In this document: positions 1 to 5,844 of the stretch, in pieces
Layout: every line of letters begins with the position of its first letter
How positions within the stretch are numbered: the first letter of the stretch is position 1
Assembly: GCA_027080315.1 (NCBI GenBank)
Contig: JALWSI010000019.1
Span: 1 to 9,199 of the forward strand
Reading direction: 5' to 3'
From: a bacterium
GTDB lineage: Bacteria; Thermosulfidibacterota; Thermosulfidibacteria; Thermosulfidibacterales; JALWSI01
DNA: 9,199 nt
Notes under the pieces: generated by a model
The model's database searches: none
Seen by the model: the letters and a program-made list of their open reading frames with translations, nothing else
What the model was told of the DNA's origin: nothing
Made by a program: the position numbers and the translations under genes

Positions 1-458
1 AGATTGAGATGAACATGAAGCTGCAGCAGAAATTGAGCGGCGGCAGACCCTACTACGTCTTGGGGCCTGTTCCCACCGATGTCTTTCCCGGTTACGACCA
101 CGTGGTAGGGGTTGTGGGGGCTTCCTTAGCGGCGCAGTACGGGGCGGATCTCATCTGCTATCTTACCCCTGCAGAGCACCTGGCGCTTCCGCTGCCAGAG
201 GATGTGAGGGAGGGTGTGCGTTACGCCAGAATGGGGGCCTACATGGGAGACATGGTGAAGCTGGGGAGGCGAGAGAGGGATCTGGCTATGGCCCGAGCCA
301 GAAAGGATCTGAACTGGGCAGAGCAGTACCAGCTGGCGATGTTCAAAGACAGGTTCCGTGAGATTCGCTCCAGCCGTCCTCCAGAGGCACCGGATACCTG
401 CACCATGTGTGGAGAGCACTGTGCCCTTAAGGTGGTGAGAAATTACTTTGAAAAGTAG
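1..458 (+). CDS. bzaF: ThiC-family radical SAM enzyme, C-terminal part; probably 5-hydroxybenzimidazole synthase (BzaF)
   Basis: The gene is cut by the left edge: the frame is open from base 3, and about 150 residues, roughly the last third of a ~430-residue family member, are visible. The ThiC-family core is clear: GPVPTDVFPGYDH, then YLTPAEHLALP, EDVREGV and the ARARKDLNW segment. Near the end is the cysteine motif CTMCGEHC, which binds the 4Fe-4S cluster used for radical SAM chemistry. Its spacing is CX2CX3C rather than the CX2CX4C of classical bacterial ThiC. ThiC turns aminoimidazole ribotide into the thiamin pyrimidine; its paralogue BzaF turns the same substrate into 5-hydroxybenzimidazole, the lower ligand of some cobamides. 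The reading frame overlaps the next gene, a cobamide biosynthesis fusion, by 11 bp, and no thiamin gene is visible. BzaF is therefore favoured by context. The short cysteine spacing also occurs, as I recall, in ThiC of anaerobes and archaea, so a true ThiC is not excluded. Family is near certain; the paralogue assignment is about 60 percent. Confidence 0.8.
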   Translation, partial: IEMNMKLQQKLSGGRPYYVLGPVPTDVFPGYDHVVGVVGASLAAQYGADLICYLTPAEHLALPLPEDVREGVRYARMGAYMGDMVKLGRRERDLAMARARKDLNWAEQYQLAMFKDRFREIRSSRPPEAPDTCTMCGEHCALKVVRNYFEK

Positions 459-1839
459 GGGACAGGTCTTTGTTGTTGGGCTTGGGCCAGGGGTAGAGGA
501 ACTCCTAACCCCCATGGCTAAGAAGGCCCTTGAGTCTGCCTCTCACTGGGTTGGCTACAAAGGGTATCTGATGCAGGCAGAGAGGCTGGTTGACCCCCAA
601 GGAAAGGCTCTTCATCCTTTTCCCATGGGTGGAGAGGTGGAGAGGTGTTCAAAGGCCCTTCAACTGGCAAGTGACGGTGAAAGGGTGGCACTTATCTCCA
701 GCGGAGATCCAGGCATCTACGGTATGGCGGGCCCTCTTCTTCAGATGGCCCGGGATGTGGATGTTGAGATCATTCCCGGTGTGCCTGCCCTCTCTGCAGC
801 TGCTGCTCGCCTTGGGGCTCCCCTCATGGGGGATTTTACCCTCATCTCTCTCTCAGACCTTCTGGTGCCCTGGGATGGGATACTCTACCGCTTGGAGAAA
901 GCGGCTTCTGCCGATCTTGTTGTGGTTCTCTACAATCCCGGTTCTTCAAAGAGGCGGGATCATCTTAGCAAGGCCATGAAGATTCTGGCCCACTGGCGTT
1001 CTGCCGACACCCCTGTGGGGATTGTGAGCAGGGTATTCTCACCGGAAGAAAAGGTAGAGTTCACCACCATTGGCAGGCTTATGGAGGGTGAGTTTACCGA
1101 CATGTCCGCCACAGTGGTGGTGGGAAATTCCCGCACTCTCCTTTGTGGTGGACGCATGGTGACTGATAGAGGATACGATATTGATGGTGAAGGTGGCTTG
1201 GATCAGGCTTCGTGGCTTCCCTGCCGGGAGATTGGAGAGAAGGGGCTCTCCGGAGTCCTTATTGAAGAGAGGAGCCTTGACTTCATACGCCGTGGACTTG
1301 AGGCCTATGGATTCAACGATAAACAGCTTGAGGTGGTGACCAGGGCCATTCATGCAGTGGCCGATTTCTCCATCGCCCCCCTGTTCAGGTTCTCACCCGG
1401 TGCTGTGGAGAAGGGTCTTGAACTCCTTAAGAAAGGTGCGTCCATCTGGCTGGACACCCGCATGGCAGCGGCAGGGGTTTCAAAATCCCTTGCCGGGTCT
1501 TTGGGCTGTTCTATTGGGATTCCCAATTCCGACGCAAAGCCCCCTGCAGGTCTTACCCGTTCTGCCTATGCTTTCAGGGAGATTGGAGAGAGGCTGCATG
1601 GGTCCTTGGTTGTGGTGGGCAATGCTCCCACGGTGTTGGAAGAGCTATGCCGCCTCTCTGCTCAGGGTGTGCACCCGGGATTGGTGGTAGGGGTTCCTGT
1701 AGGCTTTGTGGGGACGGTTAGGTCCAAGAAGTGGCTCATGGAGAGCGGGCTTTCTCACATAACCCTTCTTGGCAACAGGGGAGGTACACCCATAGCCGTT
1801 GCAATTGTGAATGCCCTTCTGAGGTTGGCCTGCCGCTGA
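448..1839 (+). CDS. Fused CbiH/CobJ (C17-methyltransferase) and CbiC/CobH (precorrin-8 methylmutase)
   Basis: This 463-residue protein carries two cobamide-ring enzymes in one chain. Residues 5-245 are a SAM-dependent tetrapyrrole methylase of the CbiH/CobJ type: the N-terminal VVGLGPG loop, the SSGDPGIYGMAG motif at 84-95, IIPGVPALSAAAARLGAP at 108-125 and LYNPGSSKR at 161-169. It should methylate C17 and contract the ring. After a short acidic, glycine-rich linker (about 244-262), residues 268-463 match CbiC/CobH: TRAIHAVADF with the likely catalytic His302, FRFSPGAVEKGL, IPNSDAKPP and the closing GNRGGTPIAVAIVNAL. This half should move the C11 methyl group to C12, giving (cobalt-)hydrogenobyrinate. 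The VGFVGTVRSK segment at 418-427 has Arg where I expect Glu (…ESK) in the family. The start is TTG at 448, inside the preceding gene, with an AAGGTGGTGAG-like Shine-Dalgarno eight bases upstream, suggesting translational coupling. The two steps are not consecutive in the pathway, so the fusion may serve channelling or fixed stoichiometry. I see no clear terminator after it. Confidence 0.93.
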   Translation: MKSRGQVFVVGLGPGVEELLTPMAKKALESASHWVGYKGYLMQAERLVDPQGKALHPFPMGGEVERCSKALQLASDGERVALISSGDPGIYGMAGPLLQMARDVDVEIIPGVPALSAAAARLGAPLMGDFTLISLSDLLVPWDGILYRLEKAASADLVVVLYNPGSSKRRDHLSKAMKILAHWRSADTPVGIVSRVFSPEEKVEFTTIGRLMEGEFTDMSATVVVGNSRTLLCGGRMVTDRGYDIDGEGGLDQASWLPCREIGEKGLSGVLIEERSLDFIRRGLEAYGFNDKQLEVVTRAIHAVADFSIAPLFRFSPGAVEKGLELLKKGASIWLDTRMAAAGVSKSLAGSLGCSIGIPNSDAKPPAGLTRSAYAFREIGERLHGSLVVVGNAPTVLEELCRLSAQGVHPGLVVGVPVGFVGTVRSKKWLMESGLSHITLLGNRGGTPIAVAIVNALLRLACR

Positions 1840-1861
1840 CTATTGTTTCCCTATGATTGTA

Positions 1862-1947
1862 TGGTGCGAGAGGCGGGACTTGAACCCGCACGGGCAAAAC
1901 CCACTGGATCCTAAGTCCAGCGCGTCTACCAGTTCCGCCACTCTCGC
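1862..1947 (-). tRNA. tRNA-Leu (anticodon UAG)
   Basis: On the minus strand the acceptor arm is GCGAGAG (1947-1941) pairing with CTCTCGC, followed by discriminator A and an encoded CCA (1864-1862). The anticodon stem CTGGA/TCCAG encloses the seven-base loop CTTAGGA, so the anticodon is TAG, reading CUA leucine codons. A long variable arm lies between the anticodon stem and the T arm, whose stem and loop read GCGGGTTCAAGTCCCGC. The length (86 nt with CCA) and long arm fit a class II tRNA. The gene faces the end of the cbiH-cbiC fusion, with 22 bp between that stop codon and the tRNA 3' end. Confidence 0.97.
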
Positions 1948-1969
1948 AAACCGGCCCTTTGCTGAGCCG

Positions 1970-1998
1970 GATATACAGAGCATCCTTTTGAGGGTCAA
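1970..1998 (-). promoter_or_regulatory. sigma70-type promoter of tRNA-Leu
   Basis: Read on the minus strand, TTGACC (1998-1993) is followed after exactly 17 bases by TATATC (1975-1970). These match the -35 consensus at five of six and the -10 consensus at four of six positions, including the conserved first TA. Transcription would begin near 1963, about 16 bases before the mature tRNA 5' end at 1947, a normal leader length. The promoter sits between the terminator-like hairpin of the cytochrome operon and the tRNA, so the tRNA can be transcribed independently of it. Confidence 0.65.
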
Positions 1999-2006
1999 TA
2001 GATGAG

Positions 2007-2032
2007 CAGGGGCGCCTTCAAAGGCGCCCCTG
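2007..2032 (-). terminator. Hairpin downstream of the octaheme cytochrome gene
   Basis: CAGGGGCGCCTT and AAGGCGCCCCTG form a perfect 12-bp GC-rich inverted repeat around a 2-base centre; in practice the loop would open to four to six bases. It lies 28 bases after the stop codon of the octaheme cytochrome gene. There is no T run after it on either strand, so it is not a textbook intrinsic terminator. It may end transcription weakly or protect the mRNA 3' end, and its position also shields the tRNA promoter at 1970-1998 from read-through. Confidence 0.55.
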
Positions 2033-2060
2033 ATGATGTGTGACTTATTGCTCAGGTTAC

Positions 2061-3467
2061 TTACTTGCCGCCTCCTGGCACTCCGTACATGATGGTTCCG
2101 GAGGTCTTCTTCCATACATCCATGGGTTTGGGGAGCTTTGCAGGGGTTATGTTTTTGCCAGTTGCCCCGGGTACGTAAACGGGCTCTGCTTTCCCCTCTT
2201 TGAGGAGCCTGTGGTACTCGGTCTCCAGCTTCATGTAGGCCTTTTTGGCATCGTAGAACCCGTGCCACCAGGAGTAGTCTGGTCCCATCATCATAGCACC
2301 CATACGAGCACGTCTTCCCTGATGGTGCCACAACTCATAGAACTCCCACTCAAACTCTTCGTCAAAGAAGGGCCACTTGGTTAATAGCCCTTTGGCGTAG
2401 AGCTCGGTTAGCATCTTCTTGGCGGGCTTGAAGTAGTCCTCTCCGTAGTGGGTCATAACCTTGTCAAACCTGTCCAGGTAGTTCTTTGACCACTGGGGAG
2501 AGTGGCACTGGTTACATACGGTGAGCATGTTCTTTCTACCCTGCTCGGGGTTGTAGTCTTTGTTGAGAAGCACCATGGGGGCCTGGCTTTCCCATTTGAG
2601 CCTTGTTGCCACATCGTGGGTGGTGGGAAGTCCTCCAACACCAGACATGTGGCATGAGGCACAGGTGGGGGCTGTGAAGTCCTGTCCTGGCTGCCAGGCT
2701 CCAGGAGCAGCATTCCAGTTCCATTTGCTTCCCTCCGCCAAGTACCTGAGGCCGTGTTTGGACTCAAAGTAGATCTCCTTCTGGGGATGATCGGGACCTA
2801 AGTGGCACTGGCCACAGGTTTCGGGCTTTCTGGCCTCGCCCACAGAGAAGGCGTGGCTTGTGTGGCAGATGACGCAGGAGCCTTTGGAACCGTCGGGGTT
2901 GATCCTGCCGCATCCCTCGTTGGGCCATGTCATGGGATCTATGGTCTTCTTTCCGTTCTTGGTCTCAAACTTTATTGTGCTTCCATGGCACATGAAGCAG
3001 CCTGCTGCCCTCTCTTCTGCAGAAGCCATGCCTTTGAGCCAGGGATCTTTGATCTTGTCACGGATGATCTCAATGGTTCTGGCGTGCTTGCTTCTCTCAA
3101 ACTCTTTGAACTCTTGGGGATGACAGCGGGAGCAGTCTTTGGGTGTTACAATGGGGGTTATCTTGAGCTTGGGATTGCCCATGGTGCCGGGACAGTCCAT
3201 TGCGTCTGCATCGGTGGGATCTGCCCTGTGGCAATCAAGACATGCTATGTTTGCTCTGGCATGGGCACTCTGAGCCCAGTCGTGTACCCTGCCAGGCTGG
3301 TTCTTTGAGTGGCACTCTATGCATTTGGCCTCGGTGGGGGTTAGTCCCCTAACCACCTTTAACTCTTTTGGAGCATAAGGCACAGGCACCTTGGCTGCCC
3401 AGGAGGGCATAGCGCCTAAGGCAAAAAACACTGCAATCGCTAATGTTATGCACCAACCTCTCTTCAT
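2061..3467 (-). CDS. Periplasmic octaheme c-type cytochrome of the hydroxylamine oxidoreductase (HAO) family
   Basis: The 468-residue product starts with a Sec signal peptide (positively charged MKR, hydrophobic to about 20, likely cleavage after PSWA at 24). Eight CxxCH sites follow, starting at residues 49, 76, 112, 157, 198, 218, 269 and 318. HAO-family signatures are GRINPDGSKGSCVICH (187-202), RKPETCGQCHLGPDHPQ (213-229), YFESKHG (233-239), APTCASCHMSG (266-276) and, after the last haem, LWHHQGRRARMG with MMMGPDYSWWHGFYD (379-406). Family members oxidise hydroxylamine or hydrazine, or reduce nitrite, NO or hydroxylamine. Enzymes with the Tyr cross-link to the active-site haem favour oxidation; those without it favour reduction. 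Tyr398 lies in about the right region, but I cannot assign it without alignment. No C-terminal membrane anchor is visible. Cys186 is an extra, unpaired cysteine just before the GRINPDGS motif. The gene follows the NrfH-like gene by 28 bp and has a strong AAGGAGG site 7 bases before ATG. With that quinol-linked partner, a reductive role is favoured. It is not NrfA, which has five haems. Confidence 0.93.
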   Translation of the reverse strand: MKRGWCITLAIAVFFALGAMPSWAAKVPVPYAPKELKVVRGLTPTEAKCIECHSKNQPGRVHDWAQSAHARANIACLDCHRADPTDADAMDCPGTMGNPKLKITPIVTPKDCSRCHPQEFKEFERSKHARTIEIIRDKIKDPWLKGMASAEERAAGCFMCHGSTIKFETKNGKKTIDPMTWPNEGCGRINPDGSKGSCVICHTSHAFSVGEARKPETCGQCHLGPDHPQKEIYFESKHGLRYLAEGSKWNWNAAPGAWQPGQDFTAPTCASCHMSGVGGLPTTHDVATRLKWESQAPMVLLNKDYNPEQGRKNMLTVCNQCHSPQWSKNYLDRFDKVMTHYGEDYFKPAKKMLTELYAKGLLTKWPFFDEEFEWEFYELWHHQGRRARMGAMMMGPDYSWWHGFYDAKKAYMKLETEYHRLLKEGKAEPVYVPGATGKNITPAKLPKPMDVWKKTSGTIMYGVPGGGK

Positions 3468-3495
3468 ACGACTTCCTCCTTCAAAAAATAGAATC

Positions 3496-4050
3496 TTACA
3501 ATGTTCCGTATGCTGGTTTGGGGCCGTGGAATCTGTGGTAGTGACACTTTATGCACTTCAGCCCCAACTGGTCCTTGCTCCTACGATACGTCATGTGGGC
3601 TATGATTCCCCCTTTGCTGATGTTGGGAGGAATCAAAACCTTGTGGCAGTGCCGGCAACTCTCGTCACTGATGCTCTTTCTCGCAGAAGCTCTCCACCTG
3701 CTACGTACCTCTTCTGTAGGATTAGGATTCTCTACGATGTGAAACATAAGGTCTTTGGTTCCGTCTGTCATCTTTGCCAATATCTCATGCACCAAACCCG
3801 GTTTGATATGGCAGTCCTTGCATTCCGCCACCACCCCCTTAGAGTTGGCGTAGTGAGCCGAAACCTTCCAGTCGGCTCCTGCAGGACGCATCTCGTGACA
3901 GGAGAGGCAGAACGAAGCCTTTGAGGTGCTATGAACAATCAAAATGCCGAAGAAGCATAGAGCGGCACCCACAAATAGCCCCACAATCAAGGAGACAAAG
4001 GCTTTTCCTTCCTTCTTCCCAAGCACAACGCCCATCCTGGTATCCCTCAA
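3496..4050 (-). CDS. NapC/NrfH-family tetraheme membrane cytochrome c (quinol dehydrogenase partner)
   Basis: From the preferred TTG start the protein has 184 residues. A short basic N-terminus precedes one membrane helix at about 18-40, which anchors the haem domain in the periplasm. Four CxxCH sites begin at residues 48, 77, 132 and 166. The first is CLSCHEM, the CxxCHxM form typical of NapC/NrfH, in which the methionine or its neighbours serve the quinol-proximal haem. Such proteins take electrons from menaquinol and hand them to a periplasmic reductase. Here the next gene, 28 bp downstream, is the octaheme HAO-like cytochrome, so the pair is probably an HaoC/HaoA-like or NrfH/NrfA-like module with a different catalytic subunit. 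The start is chosen by the AAGGAGG site, which overlaps the first possible GTG (4059) but lies eight bases before TTG 4050; ATG 4056 and ATG 4035 are also in frame. Family is secure; the exact start is not. Confidence 0.92.
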   Translation of the reverse strand: MRDTRMGVVLGKKEGKAFVSLIVGLFVGAALCFFGILIVHSTSKASFCLSCHEMRPAGADWKVSAHYANSKGVVAECKDCHIKPGLVHEILAKMTDGTKDLMFHIVENPNPTEEVRSRWRASARKSISDESCRHCHKVLIPPNISKGGIIAHMTYRRSKDQLGLKCIKCHYHRFHGPKPAYGTL

Positions 4051-4058
4051 ACACATCA

Positions 4059-4065
4059 CCTCCTT
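4059..4065 (-). promoter_or_regulatory. Shine-Dalgarno that decides the NrfH-like start
   Basis: On the minus strand AAGGAGG occupies 4065-4059. The in-frame GTG at 4059 shares its first base, and ATG at 4056 is only two bases away, both too close. TTG at 4050 is eight bases away, the best spacing. ATG at 4035 would be 23 bases away. Confidence 0.6.
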
Positions 4066-4289
4066 TCTTATCTTAGGGTTTCGCTTCTCAGTTTATTGAG
4101 AATAGCTCTCATCCCCACTCTTACTAAAATCAGTTCTCGTTATTAATTTCAAGGCCGTTTTATGAATAATTTTGGGTTAATTTTGTTACAATTGATATTT
4201 CGGAAGAGACGGTTGAGGTGTATTCACCATTAAAGTCTAAGGCATTTGGGCCACTTGTGTGGTTGGATAGAGTGGAGTAAGGGAGAGAT
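4066..4289. promoter_or_regulatory. Divergent control region between cytochrome and sensor operons
   Basis: About 220 bp separate the NrfH-like gene (minus) from the kinase gene (plus). The part from about 4120 to 4200 is markedly more AT-rich than the flanking genes, as expected of promoters, and must hold start signals for both operons. No promoter stands out: on the minus strand TTGAAA, 17 bases, TTTTAG is the best candidate, but its -10 is poor. I see no convincing TGGCAC-N5-TTGC sigma54 site and no full FNR palindrome (TTGAT-N4-ATCAA). A TTGAT half-site occurs at about 4192-4196. I see no gene in the stretch. Confidence 0.5.
4085..4111. repeat. Overlapping small inverted repeats, possible operator
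   Basis: TTCTCA (4085-4090), TGAGAA (4097-4102) and TCTCA (4107-4111) form two inverted repeats that share their middle arm: TTCTCA-6-TGAGAA and TGAGA-5-TCTCA. The two same-direction arms are 21 bases apart, about two helical turns, which would suit an OmpR/PhoB-type dimer on direct repeats. A related TTCTCG lies at 4134-4139. The site is 35-60 bases before the NrfH-like start. A regulatory role is inferred only. Confidence 0.3.
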
Positions 4290-5822
4290 ATGTTTTCGGT
4301 GCTGGGTAAAAGAATAATGCTCTTTCTCTTTGTCACACTGGGGATTGGTGGGCTTCTGTTATCCTGGTGGATAGGTGTTAAAGAGAAGGAGCTGATACTG
4401 GATCAACTCAGGCTTGAGGCCGAGTCTGTGTACCAGTACGCTATTGCTGCAAGGCACTGGTTGGCTTCAAATAAAGGAAGGTTGCTTAAGAACGGTGATA
4501 AGCCATCCATTTTGAGCCCCTGTGAGTTTATTCACAAGCTGGATGACTATTCAAGTAAAATATACCCTTACCGGGTGAAGATAGCGCTCCTCAATCCTTC
4601 AAATGAGGCTCTGAAGGCAGATGAGTTTGAGAGGGCAGCCATCTCTACCATGGATGAGAGAACCCCAATATGGAGAATAGAAAAGGGCTCTGATGGCCCT
4701 GTTTTCCGATTTGTAGCTCCTCTTCAATTCTCACAGGAATGTCTCAATTGCCATAGTGATTTTCCTAAAGATGTTCAGGGTTGCATAAGTGTAGCCATTC
4801 CAGCCACCGAAGCCTTGACAAAGCTGAGCCGAGAACGGTTGGCGCTCTTTTTTGTAGTATTTCTCTTGATAATGATAGAGCTTGCTATCTTGCTGGTGGG
4901 CTTAAAAGTTATGGTTCTTAATCCTCTTGGAGTAATGGTTGATGCATCCCAAAGGGCCTGTGAAGGGGATCTCAGCGTTAGGATTGATAGGGAGGGGGAG
5001 GATGAGTGGAGCAGGTTGGCAAATAACTTTAATGCCATGGTTGAAAAGATTCTGCACCATCGCTCTGAGATGGAGCAAGAGGTGAAGAAGGCTATTGAGA
5101 AGGTTGAGAGGGCCTATCGGGAGCTTAAAGAGACTGAGAGCTTCAAGGCTGAGTTTTTCTCTAACATAACTCACGATCTCAAGACCCCTATCACCGCTAT
5201 TAAAGGGGCGGTTGATCTGTTGGCGAGACAGAGAGGAGTGGAGCCCACTTTGGATGTGATTAAGAAGAACATAGATAAGCTATCTAAAATGATCGGAGAT
5301 CTTCTGGACTGTGCAAGGCTTGAGAGCGGGAAGCTTGAGATGAACCTTGAGGAGCAGGATCTCGTTGAGGTGGTGGAAGAGACTGTATTTCTCAACACCT
5401 TATTGGCCCAGCAGAAAAATGTAACATTGAATCTTGAAAGCGAGAGGGAGACTGTGGTACTGCCTTTTGACAGTGATAGGATTTCTCAGGTGGTGGCGAA
5501 TCTCCTGAGCAATGCCATCAAGTTCTCTCCTGAAGGGGGAGTGGTTAATGTAAAGGTGGGAGTGACCGAGGGGGGATGGGCTGTGGTATCGGTGGAGGAC
5601 TCAGGGCCCGGTATTCCGAAGGAGAAGAGGGATAAGGTGTTTGAGAAATTTTATAGAATTGACATGCAAGAGAACTCAAAAGGATCAACGGGGTTGGGTC
5701 TTGCTATATGCAAAGGGGTTGTTGAGGCCCATGGTGGCAGAATTGAGATTGTGGACCCTGTGGATCACAAGGGGACAGTGGTCAGGTTCTACCTGCCGGG
5801 GGTGAGAGAAGAGCGAGTTTGA
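4290..5822 (+). CDS. Sensor histidine kinase with periplasmic haem-c (DUF3365/Tll0287-like) domain
   Basis: This 510-residue kinase has a membrane helix at about 8-29, a periplasmic domain at 30-183, a second helix at about 184-209, and a HAMP linker near 206-258. A charged coiled-coil stretch (257-285) leads to the kinase core. The phosphorylated residue is His295 in SNITHDLKTP. ATP-binding boxes follow: N box at 398-413 (LLSNAIKFSP with Asn408), G1 DSGPGIP at 437-443, F box FEKFYRID at 451-458 and G2 GSTGLGLAI at 465-473. The periplasmic domain contains CLNCH (151-155) in a setting (FVAPLQFSQ before it, ISVAIPATEAL after it) typical of the DUF3365/Tll0287-like family, so it should carry one covalently bound haem c. 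It probably senses redox state or a gaseous ligand such as NO. The gene is divergent from the two cytochromes and 22 bp upstream of its response regulator. The ATG has AAGGGAG four bases upstream. The true ligand cannot be read from sequence. Confidence 0.93.
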   Translation: MFSVLGKRIMLFLFVTLGIGGLLLSWWIGVKEKELILDQLRLEAESVYQYAIAARHWLASNKGRLLKNGDKPSILSPCEFIHKLDDYSSKIYPYRVKIALLNPSNEALKADEFERAAISTMDERTPIWRIEKGSDGPVFRFVAPLQFSQECLNCHSDFPKDVQGCISVAIPATEALTKLSRERLALFFVVFLLIMIELAILLVGLKVMVLNPLGVMVDASQRACEGDLSVRIDREGEDEWSRLANNFNAMVEKILHHRSEMEQEVKKAIEKVERAYRELKETESFKAEFFSNITHDLKTPITAIKGAVDLLARQRGVEPTLDVIKKNIDKLSKMIGDLLDCARLESGKLEMNLEEQDLVEVVEETVFLNTLLAQQKNVTLNLESERETVVLPFDSDRISQVVANLLSNAIKFSPEGGVVNVKVGVTEGGWAVVSVEDSGPGIPKEKRDKVFEKFYRIDMQENSKGSTGLGLAICKGVVEAHGGRIEIVDPVDHKGTVVRFYLPGVREERV

Positions 5823-5844
5823 TACCAATTCCAAGGAGGATCAG

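Noticed and set aside
1951-1970. CCGGC/GCCGG hairpin before the tRNA
   Set aside because: Only a 5-bp stem with a 10-base loop, no T run, and it overlaps the predicted -10 and start point, so it would not be fully transcribed.
1840-2331. Minus-strand open frame of 163 codons across the tRNA and the end of the octaheme cytochrome gene
   Set aside because: It reads through tRNA-Leu and the hairpin and lies in a different frame from the cytochrome; the translation has no recognisable features.
2802-3308. Plus-strand open frame of 168 codons opposite the octaheme gene
   Set aside because: Antisense to the haem-binding region; cysteine-rich appearance comes from the complement of the cytochrome codons.
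3391-3924. Plus-strand open frame of 177 codons opposite both cytochrome genes
   Set aside because: It is the antisense shadow of two genes with clear CxxCH motifs, signal peptide and ribosome sites; no independent support.
4186-4200. TTGTTACAATTGAT as a possible FNR or HcpR operator
   Set aside because: Only one TTGAT half-site is present; the partner half does not match ATCAA at the required four-base spacing, and TTGTTACAA is too short to equal an HcpR palindrome.
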